Positions 52,876 through 62,878 are shown, numbered from the stretch's first letter. The stretch: DNA of 64,000 bases from Simplicispira sp. 125 (GCF_003096555.1 NZ_QEKM01000001.1:2852001-2916000), one strand, 5' to 3'. Translations and numbers: made by a program. The notes: generated by a model from the letters alone, not told the origin.

Positions 52876-53769
52876 TCAAGCCGCGCGCTGGTAAGCCGGG
52901 ACGGCAGGTAGCGCCCGTTTGTGGGCCGTGCGGCGGTAGGTTTGCAGGATAGCCTCAGCACTGGCCGGGGCGATCTCCCTGCATTCCAGAAAGTCGTCAA
53001 TCGCGTCGTAACTAACGCCCAGCACTGCCTCATCGGGGCGAAGTGGCCGCATGGTTTCTAAATCGGCAGTGGGAACTTTGTACGCTAGCTTCTCGTCTCC
53101 TCCAAGTGCCAAGGCCATTGATCGAACGCGACGCTTTGTGAGACCGCCCAACGGACTCAGGTCGAACCCCCCGTCGCCAAACTTGGTGAAGAAGCCCATC
53201 ACCGCTTCAGCGGCGTGGTCAGTACCGACCACCAGCCCGCCAGTAGCGCCTGCAACAGCGTACTGGGCGATCATGCGCTGGCGCGCCTTGATGTTGCCGA
53301 GTACGAAATCTGCCTGCCACTGGTCATTGAATGTTAGGCCTCCGACCTTCAGCTGCGCGAGCATTGCGTCAGCTGCCGGCTTGATATCTATCGCTAGCGT
53401 CTCATCCGGATCGATGAAGGTCAACGCGCGCTGGGCGTCTGCATGGTCGGCCTGCACACCATATGGCAGCCGCATCGCGATGAAGCGGACTGGCATCCCC
53501 GAGGAGCGTAACTGCTCCGCCGCGAGCTGGCACAGGCGCCCGGCGACGCTCGAGTCCACCCCCCCGCTAATCCCCAGCACAAAAGATCCTGCGCCGGCGC
53601 GGCGCGCGTAGTCCATGAGGAACTGCGTGCGCCTGGTGATCTCTGCAGACACATCGAAGCGCGGATCAATGCGCAGTTCGGCAGCAATGCGATGTTGATT
53701 TCCATGCAAAGCTGACCCACCATTTCCATCGAATCTTGACCCACCCTGATTCGTGAACTTCACGCTCAC
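52876..53769 (-). CDS. nadE: NH3-dependent NAD+ synthetase with 5' end replaced by an IS21 end
   Basis: Makes NAD+ from nicotinate adenine dinucleotide, ATP and ammonia. The ATP-pyrophosphatase P-loop [40 protein letters not shown] and [17 protein letters not shown] are all present to the normal C-terminus. Homology begins at [13 protein letters not shown], about five residues short of the natural start. The upstream 25 codons ([16 protein letters not shown]...) come from the IS21 terminal region 53693-53769. The GTG at 53769 overlaps the istB stop (GTGA), so a hybrid protein may be made by coupling; a TTG at 53715 is an alternative. Confidence 0.75.
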   Translation of the reverse strand: MSVKFTNQGGSRFDGNGGSALHGNQHRIAAELRIDPRFDVSAEITRRTQFLMDYARRAGAGSFVLGISGGVDSSVAGRLCQLAAEQLRSSGMPVRFIAMRLPYGVQADHADAQRALTFIDPDETLAIDIKPAADAMLAQLKVGGLTFNDQWQADFVLGNIKARQRMIAQYAVAGATGGLVVGTDHAAEAVMGFFTKFGDGGFDLSPLGGLTKRRVRSMALALGGDEKLAYKVPTADLETMRPLRPDEAVLGVSYDAIDDFLECREIAPASAEAILQTYRRTAHKRALPAVPAYQRAA

Positions 53770-54569
53770 GTTGTGGATAAGTTCTTGGTCGCCTTCTCCT
53801 TCTTGGTGGTCTGTGGTGGTTGCTGTGCGGAGCTATTCTTGAACCGGTAGCTGTCATTGCCGGTCTCAAGAATATGGCAGTGATGCGTGAGCCGGTCGAG
53901 CAATGCCGTGGTCATCTTGGCATCCCCGAACACACTGGCCCACTCGCTGAAGCTCAGGTTGGTGGTGATCACGACGCTGGTGCGCTCGTAGAGTTTGGAC
54001 AGCAGGTGGAACAGCAAGGCGCCTCCTGATGCACTGAACGGCAGGTAGCCCAGCTCATCCAGGATCACCAGATCCACATATGCAAGCCGGTGGGCCATCT
54101 GCCCTGTCTTGCCTTGGGCCTTCTCTTCTTCCAGCGCATTGACCAACTCTACCGTGGAGAAGAACCGCACCCTTCGGTGATGGTGTTCAATGGCTTGCAC
54201 TCCGAGGGCTGTGGCAATGTGGGTCTTGCCTGTGCCCGGCCCGCCCACCAGCACCACGTTGTTGGCGTTCTCCAAGAATTCGCAGCGGTGCAGCTGGCGC
54301 ACCAGTGCTTCGTTCACTTCGCTGTGACTGAAGTCGAAGCCTGCCAAGTCCCTGTATGCGGGGAACCTGGCTACCTTGAGCTGGTAGGCCACCGAGCGCA
54401 CCTCCCGCTCGGCGGTCTCGGCCTTGAGCAACTGGGACAGGATGGGCTGTGCTGCATCGAAGGCTGGCGCACCTTGCTCAGCCAGTTCCGCAACTGCCTG
54501 GGCCATGCCGTGCATCTTGAGCTCGCGCAGCATGATCACGATGGAAGCGATGGCGGGGTCATGACGCAT
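53766..54569 (-). CDS. istB: IS21 helper ATPase IstB
   Basis: AAA+ ATPase of 267 residues that assists the IstA transposase. Walker [10 protein letters not shown] and Walker [13 protein letters not shown] are clear, followed by sensor-like [14 protein letters not shown] and the typical end [20 protein letters not shown]. The start overlaps the istA end by 11 bases, as in IS21 operons. Its stop codon overlaps the GTG of the downstream nadE frame. Confidence 0.93.
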   Translation of the reverse strand: MRHDPAIASIVIMLRELKMHGMAQAVAELAEQGAPAFDAAQPILSQLLKAETAEREVRSVAYQLKVARFPAYRDLAGFDFSHSEVNEALVRQLHRCEFLENANNVVLVGGPGTGKTHIATALGVQAIEHHHRRVRFFSTVELVNALEEEKAQGKTGQMAHRLAYVDLVILDELGYLPFSASGGALLFHLLSKLYERTSVVITTNLSFSEWASVFGDAKMTTALLDRLTHHCHILETGNDSYRFKNSSAQQPPQTTKKEKATKNLSTT

Positions 54570-56109
54570 AGCGCACCTCTCTCAATTGGTCATAGCGAAG
54601 CACGTTGGCCTGGGGTTCCACAGACAGCTTGAGGGCCTGGGGCGATGTGACCGGTGCTGGAGCGGGCTTGCCGTCCAGCAGCCGGTGCAGCACGTTCAGG
54701 ATATGGGTCTTGCTGGCAGCCCCAGACTCCAGGGCCAGTTCCACTGCGGCGAGCACGGCCTGCTCGTCGTGATGCAGCACCAGTGCCAGCACCTCCACCA
54801 TCTCCCGGTCGCCACCGGGCTGCTTCAAGAGGGCGGTCTGCAGCCGTTTGAAGGCCACTGGCAGTTCCTGGAAGGGAGCGCCATTGCGCAATGCCCCGGG
54901 CTTGCGCTGCAGCACCGCCAGGTAGTGGCGCCAGTCATAGACGGTCTGCCCAGCGCCATGGTGGTTGCGCTCGATCAGGCGCTGGTGTTCACAGATGATC
55001 TGGCCTTCGGCAGCGACCACCAGGCGGTCCGCGTAGACCCGCAGGCTCACAGGCCGGTTGGCATACGGCGCCGGCACGCTGTAGCGATTGCGCTCGAAGT
55101 GGACCAAGCAGGTGGGTGAGACGCGCTTGGTGTGCTCCACAAAGCCATCGAAGGGCCGGGGCACAGGCATCAAGGCTGCCCGCTCCTCGGCCCAGACGTC
55201 CGCGACGGTGCCAGCCAGCTTGCCATGCTCGATCTCGTGCCACAGCGCCACGCAGCGCTCCTCAAGCCAGGCATTGAGATCGGGCAGGCTTGGGAATGGC
55301 GGCACCACCTGCCACAGGCGATGGCGGGCATCGCGCACGTTCTTCTCCACCTGGCCCTTCTCCCAGCCCGAGGCCGGGTTGCAGAACTCGGCCTCGAACA
55401 GGAAGTGACTCACCATGGCCGCAAAGCGCGCATTGACGTCGCGCTCCTTGCCACGGCGCACCCGGTCTACAGCGGTGCGCATGTTGTCGTAGATGCCTCG
55501 GCGGGGCACACCGCCCAGCACGACGAACGCATGGTTGTGGGTATCGAACAGCATCTCGTGCGTCTGCAGAAGATAGGCGCGCAGGTAGAACGCCCTGCTG
55601 TGACTGAGTTTGAAGTGAGCCACCTGCAGCTTGGTGCGCACACCTGCGAGCACTGCCCAGTCCTCGCTCCAATCGAATTGGAACGCCTCGCCGGGGCCGA
55701 AGGCCAAAGGCACAAAGGTGCCGCGGCCGGTGGTCTGCTGGGCCACCAGGCGTTGTTCTTGCCAGAGGCGGACAAAGGCCGCGACCCGGTTGTAGGAGCC
55801 GGTATAGCCCAGCGCCTGCAGATCGGCGTATATCTGCTTGACGGTACGCCGCTGCTTACGGGATCGGCCAGCTTCCGTCTTGAGCCAGCCCGAGAGCTTC
55901 AAGGCAAAGGGATCGAGCTTGGAAGGGCTGACCCGCTTGGCATAGTGCGGCTCGGCCTCGCCTGCGCGCAGGTACTTGCGGATGGTGTTGCGCGAGAGGC
56001 CCGTGCGGCGGGCGATCTCCCTGATGGACAGCTGCTCTCGCAGGGCCCAGCGCCTGATGACACTCAGTGTTGCCACGTCTATCACTCCTGGTCTCCTGCT
56101 GCTCAACAA
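54559..56109 (-). CDS. istA: IS21 transposase IstA
   Basis: DDE transposase of 516 residues. N-terminal [24 protein letters not shown]; catalytic residues in [10 protein letters not shown] (first Asp), YDNMRTAVD (second Asp) and the KGQVEKNV region (Glu). Length is normal for this branch (IS21 IstA 390-520). Together with IstB it forms the transposition complex; the gene appears intact, so the element may still be active. Confidence 0.92.
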   Translation of the reverse strand: MLSSRRPGVIDVATLSVIRRWALREQLSIREIARRTGLSRNTIRKYLRAGEAEPHYAKRVSPSKLDPFALKLSGWLKTEAGRSRKQRRTVKQIYADLQALGYTGSYNRVAAFVRLWQEQRLVAQQTTGRGTFVPLAFGPGEAFQFDWSEDWAVLAGVRTKLQVAHFKLSHSRAFYLRAYLLQTHEMLFDTHNHAFVVLGGVPRRGIYDNMRTAVDRVRRGKERDVNARFAAMVSHFLFEAEFCNPASGWEKGQVEKNVRDARHRLWQVVPPFPSLPDLNAWLEERCVALWHEIEHGKLAGTVADVWAEERAALMPVPRPFDGFVEHTKRVSPTCLVHFERNRYSVPAPYANRPVSLRVYADRLVVAAEGQIICEHQRLIERNHHGAGQTVYDWRHYLAVLQRKPGALRNGAPFQELPVAFKRLQTALLKQPGGDREMVEVLALVLHHDEQAVLAAVELALESGAASKTHILNVLHRLLDGKPAPAPVTSPQALKLSVEPQANVLRYDQLREVRYAS

Positions 56110-56242
56110 AGCAGCAGGTTAGGGTTAGTACGTGGGTCAGATTTAGATGGAAATCCTGGGGGTTAGTGGGTCACTTCTGCGTGGAAATCAACACACTGCG
56201 TCTGGCAGGAGGCGCGCCAGCAGATCTCTAGCTTTCTTGTGC

Positions 56243-56259
56243 ATGACAAAGATGTAATG
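56243..56259 (+). promoter_or_regulatory. CopR box of the 56-60 kb copper operon
   Basis: ATGACAAAGATGTAATG, whose reverse complement differs from the copR box at 24999-25015 at only one of 17 positions. It lies 50 bases (37 if the earlier start is used) before the small first gene of the operon and downstream of the IS21 end, so the box was not lost by the insertion. Confidence 0.75.
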
Positions 56260-56325
56260 AAACCGTTCCGTCTTTGAAAGCTACGGGCTCGCACAATGAC
56301 ACAAGTCAAAAACATATCGCAAACT

Positions 56326-56643
56326 ATGAAAAATCATCGGCTTTTACGATTTATCTCAAGATACTGGTTGGCTGTTGCGGTAGCCGCGCCATCCCTTGCG
56401 TTCGCACAGATGCCAGAGGACGAAACCGAAAAGGTGGACTATCCGCTTTCGTACCGATCGACACTGCTGGACTACGAGGCCTACAAAGATCAATCCGTCC
56501 AGCCTTGGAAGGCGGCTAACGACACGGTGGGCGAGATTGGCGGATGGCGCGCCTACGCCAAGGAGATGCGCCAGACGGCACCCACGACCGGGCTGGATCA
56601 ACCCGCCCGGGACCACGACGCGCACCACGGGGGCAAACAATGA
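56326..56643 (+). CDS. Small periplasmic protein heading the copper operon
   Basis: Secreted protein of 105 residues: a long signal peptide (KNHRLLRFISRYWLAVAVAA...AFA), then DYPLSYRSTLLDYEAYKDQ and the motif NDTVGEIGGWRAYAKEM, ending in a His-rich tail (DHDAHHGGKQ). Proteins with this W-x-x-x-N-D-x-V-G-x-I-G-G-W-R-x-Y pattern precede TolC-type and oxidase genes in other beta-proteobacterial metal operons; the function is unknown. ATG 56296 is an alternative start. Its stop overlaps the next ATG (ATGA). Confidence 0.65.
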   Translation: MKNHRLLRFISRYWLAVAVAAPSLAFAQMPEDETEKVDYPLSYRSTLLDYEAYKDQSVQPWKAANDTVGEIGGWRAYAKEMRQTAPTTGLDQPARDHDAHHGGKQ

Positions 56644-58070
56644 GCCGCCTATTGCACCTGCCCCGCGCAAAAATAGCGATCGCCGTGGCCGCTATTGCGG
56701 TGCTGTCTGGCTGCGCCAGCGTGAATCTGGAGCAAAACCTCTCCAGCGCCAACGCAGCGGCAAGCAGTTTCACGGATGGCCAGCTCAACCTGGCCCGTGG
56801 CCAGAACGAGCGTGACGCCTTGCGCCAGCGCGCTTCGGATCTGCTGGCCAAGCCGCTCGGACAAACGGATGCCGTGCAACTCGCGCTGGTCAATAGCCCG
56901 TCCATGCAGGCCATCGTGGCCCAAAACTGGGCGGACGCTTCAACGGCAGCCCAGTCCGGCCGCATTGCAAACCCTATTTTGAACCTTGAGCGCGTGCGCC
57001 TGGGTGATGAGACGGAGATCGGGCGCCTGCTGTCCTTCGGACTGCTGGACCTGCTGACCTTGCCGACGCGCAAAGGCATCGCCGAGCGGCGCATCAAGCA
57101 GGCCCAGTTGCGCCTGAGTAGCGATGTGGTGGACCAAGTCACACAGGTGCGACAGTCCTGGGTACGCGCCGTCGCGGCGCAACAAACCCTGACCTACACA
57201 CAGCAAGTTTTCGCCAGCGCCCAGGCCAGCGCCGAATTGGCCAAGCGCATGCAGGCGGTGGGCAATTTCAACAAGCTCGATCGCGCACGCCAGCAGGCGT
57301 TCTATGCCGACACAGCGACCCAACTGGCCAGTGCTCAGCACCAGGTCACGGCGGCCCGTGAGCAACTTGTCCGATTGCTGGGCTTGGACGACGGTCAAGC
57401 CCAGCAGCTCAAGTTGCCTGAGCGCCTGCCCGCGCTGCCCAAGGAACCACTGTCTCCAACGGACGCGGGCCGCCAGGCGTCCAAAGGCCGCCTGGACCTG
57501 CAAATCGCGAAGGCAGACTATGACGCAGCTGCCCGCGCCCAGGGCTGGAACACGATTGCGACGTTCACGGATATCGAGCTGGGAGTCCGGCGCGACTCGG
57601 TCTTCGACGCTGCTGAGAACACCCACTCAACGCGGCGCGGCTTCGAGATCAGCCTGCAGTTACCGATCTTTGACTGGGGTGGCATGCGGCGCAGCGCCAT
57701 GAACGCTCAGACCCTGGCAGCAGCCAACCGTTTGGAAGCGACTGCTCGCGCGGCGGGGTCGAACCTGCGTGAAAGCTACTCCGCGTACCGCACGGCGTAT
57801 GACATCGCGCGCCACCACCGCGACGAGGTGATCCCACTGAGAAAAACCATCTCCGAAGAAAACCAGCTTCGCTACAACGGGATGCTGATCAGCGTCTTCG
57901 AGTTGCTGGCCGACTCCCGCGACCAGGTGAACTCGGTGATGGCGACTCTGAACGCCGAGCAACAGTTCTGGCAGGCGGACGCCGCACTTCAGGCCTCTCT
58001 CATCGGCAAGCCCATCAGCGCCGGTGTCTCCGGCGGTCCAGCCGCTGCGGAGTCTGGCCAAGGTCACTGA
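56640..58070 (+). CDS. TolC-family outer-membrane lipoprotein of the copper operon
   Basis: Outer-membrane channel subunit of 476 residues with a lipobox (AIAAIAVLSGCASV, Cys about residue 25) and two OEP repeats (AQNWADASTAAQSGRIANP; RISKLNLPEIF-type helices). It lacks an adjacent RND pump, so it may serve CusAB or CzcAB elsewhere, or act with the oxidase. It starts within the preceding gene's stop and ends 18 bases before the multicopper oxidase. Confidence 0.8.
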   Translation: MSRLLHLPRAKIAIAVAAIAVLSGCASVNLEQNLSSANAAASSFTDGQLNLARGQNERDALRQRASDLLAKPLGQTDAVQLALVNSPSMQAIVAQNWADASTAAQSGRIANPILNLERVRLGDETEIGRLLSFGLLDLLTLPTRKGIAERRIKQAQLRLSSDVVDQVTQVRQSWVRAVAAQQTLTYTQQVFASAQASAELAKRMQAVGNFNKLDRARQQAFYADTATQLASAQHQVTAAREQLVRLLGLDDGQAQQLKLPERLPALPKEPLSPTDAGRQASKGRLDLQIAKADYDAAARAQGWNTIATFTDIELGVRRDSVFDAAENTHSTRRGFEISLQLPIFDWGGMRRSAMNAQTLAAANRLEATARAAGSNLRESYSAYRTAYDIARHHRDEVIPLRKTISEENQLRYNGMLISVFELLADSRDQVNSVMATLNAEQQFWQADAALQASLIGKPISAGVSGGPAAAESGQGH

Positions 58071-58088
58071 TCCCCAAAGGAAATCTAA

Positions 58089-59501
58089 ATGAGTTCGAGA
58101 AGAGACTTTTTCCGCTTTGCTGGCATTGCCGGCGGGGCCGTGGCTGCAGCAAGTGTGAGCCGGGTGGCGATGGCGGCTTTGCCAGAGCCGGTTTTTCAGA
58201 CGGGTCCCGACACCATGGCGCCCCTGGTTCCCAATTCCGGGCGGCCGTATAACCCCGTGGTCACGCTCAACGGGTGGACGCTGCCTTGGCGCATGAACCA
58301 AGGTGTCAAGGAATTCCATCTCGTAGCAGAACCTGTGGTGCGCGAAATGGCCCCCGGGTTCAAGGCGCACCTTTGGGGTTACAACGGCCAGAGCCCTGGC
58401 CCGACCATCGAGGTTGTAGAGGGTGACCGCGTACGCATCTTCGTGACCAACAAGCTGCCCGAGCACACCAGTGTTCACTGGCACGGGCAACGATTGCCCA
58501 ATGGCATGGACGGAGTCACAGGCCTCACACAGCCTGCCATTCCTGCCGGGAAGACCTTTGTCTACGAGTTCGTGGCGCGGCGCCCGGGCACTTTCATGTA
58601 CCACCCGCATGGCGACGAAATGGTGCAGCTGGCCATGGGCATGATGGGTTTCTGGATCACCCACCCGAAGACAAAGCATCCGCTCATTGATGAGGTGCAA
58701 CGAGACTTTTGCTTCCTTCTGAGTGCGTACGACATCGAGCCGGGGGCGGCTACGCCCAAGGTCGCAGAGATGACCAACTTCAACATTTGGGCTTGGAACA
58801 GTCGCATCTTCCCCGGTATCGACTCCCTGAATGTGCGTCTGAACGACAAGGTGCGCATTCGGATGGGCAATCTGACGATGACCAACCATCCGATGCATCT
58901 GCATGGGCACGAATTCCTGATCACGGGTACTGATGGCGGTCCTACCCCAAAAAGCACTCGCATGTATGAGGTGACAACCGATATGGCCGTGGGCCAGATG
59001 CGCCAGATCGAGTTTTTGGCCGACGAGGAAGGCGATTGGGCTTTTCATTGCCACAAGAGCCACCACACGATGAACGCCATGGGGCACGACCTTCCCACGT
59101 TGATCGGTGTGGACCACCGTGAAGTAGGGAAAAAAATCAACAGCCTTATCCCGGACTACATGGTGATGGGCGAGCGGGGGATGGGGGACATGACCGAAAT
59201 GGAGATGCCGATTCCTGACAACACGATCCCGATGATGACCGGTGACGGTCCTTTTGGCTCGGTAGAGATGGGCGGAATGTTCAGCGTTGTCAAGGTCCGA
59301 CGAGACCAAAAACCGGGCGATTACACCAACCCCGGCTGGTACAAACATCCACAGGGGACTGTTGCCTACGAGTACACCGGGCCCGTGGCCGAGCCGGCAC
59401 GCTTCAAGGCCGAGGGAGGCCAGTCCATGCCGCGCAAAAACAGGTCCGCAACGGACACGGTTGTCAAAGTCAAAAAGCCTTCGTCCCATGGCGGGCACTA
59501 A
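58089..59501 (+). CDS. Multicopper oxidase (CopA/CueO type)
   Basis: Periplasmic oxidase of 470 residues that converts Cu(I) to less toxic Cu(II). A Tat signal SSRRDFFRFAG starts the protein. Copper-site motifs are complete: HWHGQRLPNGMDG (type 2/3), YHPHGDE, HPMHLHGHEF (type 1/2/3) and FHCHKSHHTMNAMG (type 3/1, Cys-His bridge). The C-terminus is Met- and His-rich (MVMGERGMGDMTEMEM, then SSHGGH). Domain two is short compared with E. coli CueO. AAAGGAAA precedes the ATG. A remnant of a second copy lies at 24640. Confidence 0.92.
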   Translation: MSSRRDFFRFAGIAGGAVAAASVSRVAMAALPEPVFQTGPDTMAPLVPNSGRPYNPVVTLNGWTLPWRMNQGVKEFHLVAEPVVREMAPGFKAHLWGYNGQSPGPTIEVVEGDRVRIFVTNKLPEHTSVHWHGQRLPNGMDGVTGLTQPAIPAGKTFVYEFVARRPGTFMYHPHGDEMVQLAMGMMGFWITHPKTKHPLIDEVQRDFCFLLSAYDIEPGAATPKVAEMTNFNIWAWNSRIFPGIDSLNVRLNDKVRIRMGNLTMTNHPMHLHGHEFLITGTDGGPTPKSTRMYEVTTDMAVGQMRQIEFLADEEGDWAFHCHKSHHTMNAMGHDLPTLIGVDHREVGKKINSLIPDYMVMGERGMGDMTEMEMPIPDNTIPMMTGDGPFGSVEMGGMFSVVKVRRDQKPGDYTNPGWYKHPQGTVAYEYTGPVAEPARFKAEGGQSMPRKNRSATDTVVKVKKPSSHGGH

Positions 59502-59536
59502 CAACGATTTCCACAATTTCACTCCACGAGGTATCT

Positions 59537-60016
59537 ATGAAACGCACTCTTTCGTTGATCGCAGCTTCCGCCCTCGCTGCTCTATCTTTGAGCAGCTTTG
59601 CAGCTGGCAGCCACGGCGGTGGCCACGGCAGCGATGAATCCGCCATTGGTCAGCCCGGCAAGGTCAGCAAGGTCAGCCGCACCATCCATGTCGACATGGC
59701 CGACACCATGCGCTATGCGCCTGCAGCAATTTCCGTCAAACAGGGCGAGACCATCAAGTTCGTGATCAAGAACAGCGGCCAGGTCAAGCACGAGTTCAGC
59801 CTGGGGACCGATGCCGAAATCAAGGAACACTACGAGGCCATGAAGAAATTCCCGGATATGGAACATGACGAGCCCAGCAAGGTGTCTCTCGCCCCGGGCA
59901 AGCAAGGCGAGATCATCTGGCAGTTCACGAAGGCTGGCGAAGTCAAGTTTGCCTGTCTCTACCCGGGCCACTACGACGCAGGCATGAAGGGCCAGGTCAC
60001 AGTGGTCAAGAAGTAA
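59537..60016 (+). CDS. Cupredoxin-fold copper protein, paralogue 2
   Basis: Periplasmic blue-copper-like protein of 159 residues: signal peptide, then a plastocyanin-type fold with the C-terminal ligand loop FACLYPGHYDAGMKG (Cys, His, Met) and an N-terminal ligand His in KHEFSLG. Close to the 24118 product; they share the EAMKKFPDMEHDEP-type stretch. It follows the oxidase by 35 bases and probably receives or supplies copper electrons in the same operon. Confidence 0.88.
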   Translation: MKRTLSLIAASALAALSLSSFAAGSHGGGHGSDESAIGQPGKVSKVSRTIHVDMADTMRYAPAAISVKQGETIKFVIKNSGQVKHEFSLGTDAEIKEHYEAMKKFPDMEHDEPSKVSLAPGKQGEIIWQFTKAGEVKFACLYPGHYDAGMKGQVTVVKK

Positions 60017-60076
60017 ACGGGAACATCTCCACGCGATTGAATCGCCCCGGTTTTGAACTGACTCGACGGCGAACAG

Positions 60077-60736
60077 TCATCGAGCGTTCTCCACCAAGGC
60101 AGAGGTTTCGCCTCGCGCGGCGATCAGATGCAGTGCAACAACGATGCTCATTGCCGCCGCGAAGAAGCACCAGACGGAGATGAACCAGTGGGCGTAGAAG
60201 GCGTACGCCGCTACGGCCGACCCGAGGCAAAGCACGCCGAACAGTTTGACCCAGCGGTGGCTTGAAAGAATCAGGCTTACGGTCGTCGCCGTCAGATAAA
60301 GGCCCATGGAGGCTGCGATGTAGAAATGTGGGGATGCGTAGTCGATATGGCCTCCAACCGGGGTGGCGACGATGGGGTAGGCAAACATCGCGTACAGCAG
60401 GTATGCCCCGACCCCGAGCCCGGCGAGGCAGATGACGGCCAGGACGCGTCGCCGGTTGCGGTCAGGCTCGATCAGCCATGCCACAACAGGCACGTATACG
60501 GGCCAGAGCACGTGCGAGAAGAAGGAATACAGCTGTGTCGCCGCTGCTGTCACCGCGTCAATGCCCCAGCCGAAGTTGAGCCAGACCACGCCTTCTGTAA
60601 GCTGCTGGATGGCAAACAGCAGTGGGATCGCCGCATAAGCCCGCTCTCCACCGGTACGGGCCATGCGCGTGGTCATCATGCCCACGCCCAAGAGGAAAGT
60701 ACCGGCTGTCAGGCTGGCGGTCGCTGAAAAGCACAT
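60077..60736 (-). CDS. DUF6629 membrane protein
   Basis: Integral membrane protein of 219 residues with about seven helices. The start MCFSATASLTAGTFLLGVG and FAIQQLTEGVVWLNF are characteristic of DUF6629, a family of unknown function. The ATG at 60736 has GGAGTTCC upstream; the much longer open frame beyond it is random Ser/Arg-rich sequence. It is transcribed toward the cupredoxin gene (convergent). No metal link is visible. Confidence 0.78.
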   Translation of the reverse strand: MCFSATASLTAGTFLLGVGMMTTRMARTGGERAYAAIPLLFAIQQLTEGVVWLNFGWGIDAVTAAATQLYSFFSHVLWPVYVPVVAWLIEPDRNRRRVLAVICLAGLGVGAYLLYAMFAYPIVATPVGGHIDYASPHFYIAASMGLYLTATTVSLILSSHRWVKLFGVLCLGSAVAAYAFYAHWFISVWCFFAAAMSIVVALHLIAARGETSALVENAR

Positions 60737-60944
60737 CGATAAGGAACTCCGTGAAATCGTGGGAAGCATGCACACCATGCCAACGATCTGAGCCAGCCAC
60801 CCCAAGTGCCCTCTAGATCCATGTTGATCTTCGACAGGCGGGACAAGGCGTGCATGGCCAAACGAGGGGCTGCGCGCGATGATAATGGCAGTGCTTGAAT
60901 CCCGTTCGCGTGACATTGACTGACTGTGCTGCGCAACCTGGACA

Positions 60945-62243
60945 ATGGCAGCCGACACTTCACCATCAATGAACCCGGATCTCATCAAACTTGGAAGCGC
61001 CGCACAAGCGTTGGGCGGCGCGCTCGGCGTGGGGCTGCTGGTGGGGCTGGAGCGCGGCTGGCGCGACCGCGATTTGCCCGAGGGCGGTCGCGTCGCGGGG
61101 CTGCGAACATTCGCCCTCATCGGCTTGCTGGGCGGGCTTCTCGCTCTGCTCTCCTCAAACCCCGAGCTACTTCTTGCCGCCGGCCTGCTCGGCATCGTCC
61201 TGCTGTTTGCCGTTTCCTTCAGGCGTGCATCGGAGGCCTCCGGCACCCTCAGCATCACGACAGCTGTCGCAGCAATGGCCACCTTCTGTCTGGGCGCTTT
61301 GGCCGCAAGCGGTCAGGCCATCCTCGCCGTGGGGGCGGCCGTGGTCGTCGCGTTGCTGCTCGATCTGAAACCAGTGCTGCACCGCTGGCTGCGCCTGATC
61401 CAGCCGGCCGAACTGAATGCCCTCCTGCAAATGGGCGTGCTCACCGCCGTGGTGCTGCCGCTGCTCCCGGACCGGGGCTATGGGCCCTACGCTGCCCTCA
61501 ACCCCTACCAGCTGTGGTTCGCAGTGGTCCTGATCGCGGGGCTGTCGCTGCTCGGCCACGTGGCGGTGCGGCTCAAGGGGGAGCAACAGGGGTTGCTCTG
61601 GACGGGACTGCTGGGCGGCCTCGCGTCTTCCACCGCTGCGACGCTGGCGCTTGCTCGGACCGCAAGGAACCAACCAGGCTGGCATGTGCCCGTGGCCGCG
61701 GCGATCGTCGCTGCCTGCGGCGTGATGTTCCTGCGTATGGCCGTGGTCGTCGCCGTCCTGCAGCCCAGTCTCGCGCCTCGCATGGGCCTGTTCCTGGTGC
61801 TGCTCGCCGCGGCGGCGTTCCTCTTTGCGGGATGGCAATGGCGCCGCCGGCAAGCCAGCGGTCCGGCCACACAGCAGGCCTCGCGCCGCCTCTTCGACCT
61901 GCCCACGGCGCTCGGATTCGGCGTCGTGCTCGGCGTGGTAGCCGTGGCTGCCCGGGCCGCGCGCGAGGCCCTTGGCACGGCCGGCGTGTACGCCGTCGCA
62001 TTCGTCTCCGGTCTGGCTGACGTGGATGCCATCCTGGTCTCCAGCGTGCAGATGCTGGCGCAGGGCGACCTCCCGGCTGCCACTACTGCCATCGCCATCC
62101 TACTTGCCGTCTCTGCCAACATGCTCACCAAGGCGACCCTCGCCTGGACCATTGCCGGCCGCGCGGTGGGTGTCCGGGTGGCGGCGGGCTATGTGGTGAT
62201 AGCCCTCGTCGGCTTGGCGGCGGCAGCTTTCCAGGCGCTCTGA
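60945..62243 (+). CDS. MgtC/SapB-type membrane protein with DUF4010 domain
   Basis: Membrane protein of 432 residues with about twelve helices. The N-terminal domain resembles MgtC/SapB (LVGLERGWRDRDLPEGGRVA and LRTFALIGLLGGLLALL); the C-terminal half matches DUF4010 (YAVAFVSGLADVDAILVSS, SANMLTKATLAW). MgtC is linked to Mg2+ limitation and ATPase control; the function of this larger fusion is unknown, although it recurs in metal islands. An ATG at 60969 is an alternative start. Confidence 0.82.
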   Translation: MAADTSPSMNPDLIKLGSAAQALGGALGVGLLVGLERGWRDRDLPEGGRVAGLRTFALIGLLGGLLALLSSNPELLLAAGLLGIVLLFAVSFRRASEASGTLSITTAVAAMATFCLGALAASGQAILAVGAAVVVALLLDLKPVLHRWLRLIQPAELNALLQMGVLTAVVLPLLPDRGYGPYAALNPYQLWFAVVLIAGLSLLGHVAVRLKGEQQGLLWTGLLGGLASSTAATLALARTARNQPGWHVPVAAAIVAACGVMFLRMAVVVAVLQPSLAPRMGLFLVLLAAAAFLFAGWQWRRRQASGPATQQASRRLFDLPTALGFGVVLGVVAVAARAAREALGTAGVYAVAFVSGLADVDAILVSSVQMLAQGDLPAATTAIAILLAVSANMLTKATLAWTIAGRAVGVRVAAGYVVIALVGLAAAAFQAL

Positions 62244-62290
62244 ACCCTATTCCGCGAACGGCTGCGCCACTATGGTTGCTGCTTGGCCGC

Positions 62291-62710
62291 TTAGTTCGGG
62301 CCGCCCTTCAGGTCCTCATCGCGGGTAAGCGGCGCGGCTGGCGCAGATGTTTCTCCCGAGATACCCATCGCCTCAGCGTTGCTGCCAGACCGCTCAGCCC
62401 GACGGGGCACACGGACCCTGGTCCGGTCCCGCCCAATCGTCACGTACTCGTATTCCTTCGATTCGGACGGGGACGCTTGATCTTGCGGTTGCAGGTCGGG
62501 CGAGCCCGAGCTATCGGCCGGGCGGTCGAGGTGGGTCTTGATGCGGTCCCTACCGATATATACGTAGCGGTGCTGATGCGGCTCGGAAACCGCCGACTCC
62601 TGCAGCTGCCTGGGCTGGGGCTCGGGACCACCGTGTGACAGGGTGGCTTGGGCGAACGCACTTGCGGAGAATGTGAACAGGGCAACGGCGAGGATGTTGG
62701 CGGAAGTCAT
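62291..62710 (-). CDS. Secreted protein with two YIGRDR repeats, unknown
   Basis: Secreted protein of 139 residues with signal peptide (NILAVALFTFSASAFAQ). Two repeats are visible: HRYVYIGRDRIKTHLDRPA and YEYVTIGRDRTRVRVPRR, a possible nucleic-acid- or metal-binding strand-turn-strand. No family is recognised. It is transcribed toward the MgtC-like gene (convergent). The 168 bases between it and the gene at 62879 show no feature. Confidence 0.6.
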   Translation of the reverse strand: MTSANILAVALFTFSASAFAQATLSHGGPEPQPRQLQESAVSEPHQHRYVYIGRDRIKTHLDRPADSSGSPDLQPQDQASPSESKEYEYVTIGRDRTRVRVPRRAERSGSNAEAMGISGETSAPAAPLTRDEDLKGGPN

Positions 62711-62878
62711 GGAAAGCTCCTTGGATTACGGTTTGTATATTGCGAAAAATATTCTTGGCTGGCTTGTGAGCAGCAGCTGTGCCCGCCCCCCGAAACGACA
62801 TATTCGGGCTTACCATCGTGGGAAGGTCAAGCGGCTTCAACTCCGCTCGGTTATTTTGGGGCGCCGTTCGATGCCTGC

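Larger units (their letters stand above)
53693..56193 (-). mobile_element. IS21-family insertion sequence
   Basis: Element of about 2.5 kb with istA and istB. The ends are related inverted sequences starting TGTTGATTTCC: 53693 reads TGTTGATTTCCATGCA and the other end, reversed, reads TGTTGATTTCCACGCA, each with GACCCAC and GATTTCCATC/ATTTCCATC repeats further in, as usual for IS21 multiple terminal repeats. Exact target duplications were not found (CAATGCGA left, CACTGCGT right), so one end may have shifted. It sits directly on the 5' end of nadE. Confidence 0.8.

Noticed and set aside
57660..59522. 620-residue open frame on the minus strand opposite the multicopper oxidase
   Set aside because: Its sequence is the complement of the conserved oxidase motifs; no start site or family match.
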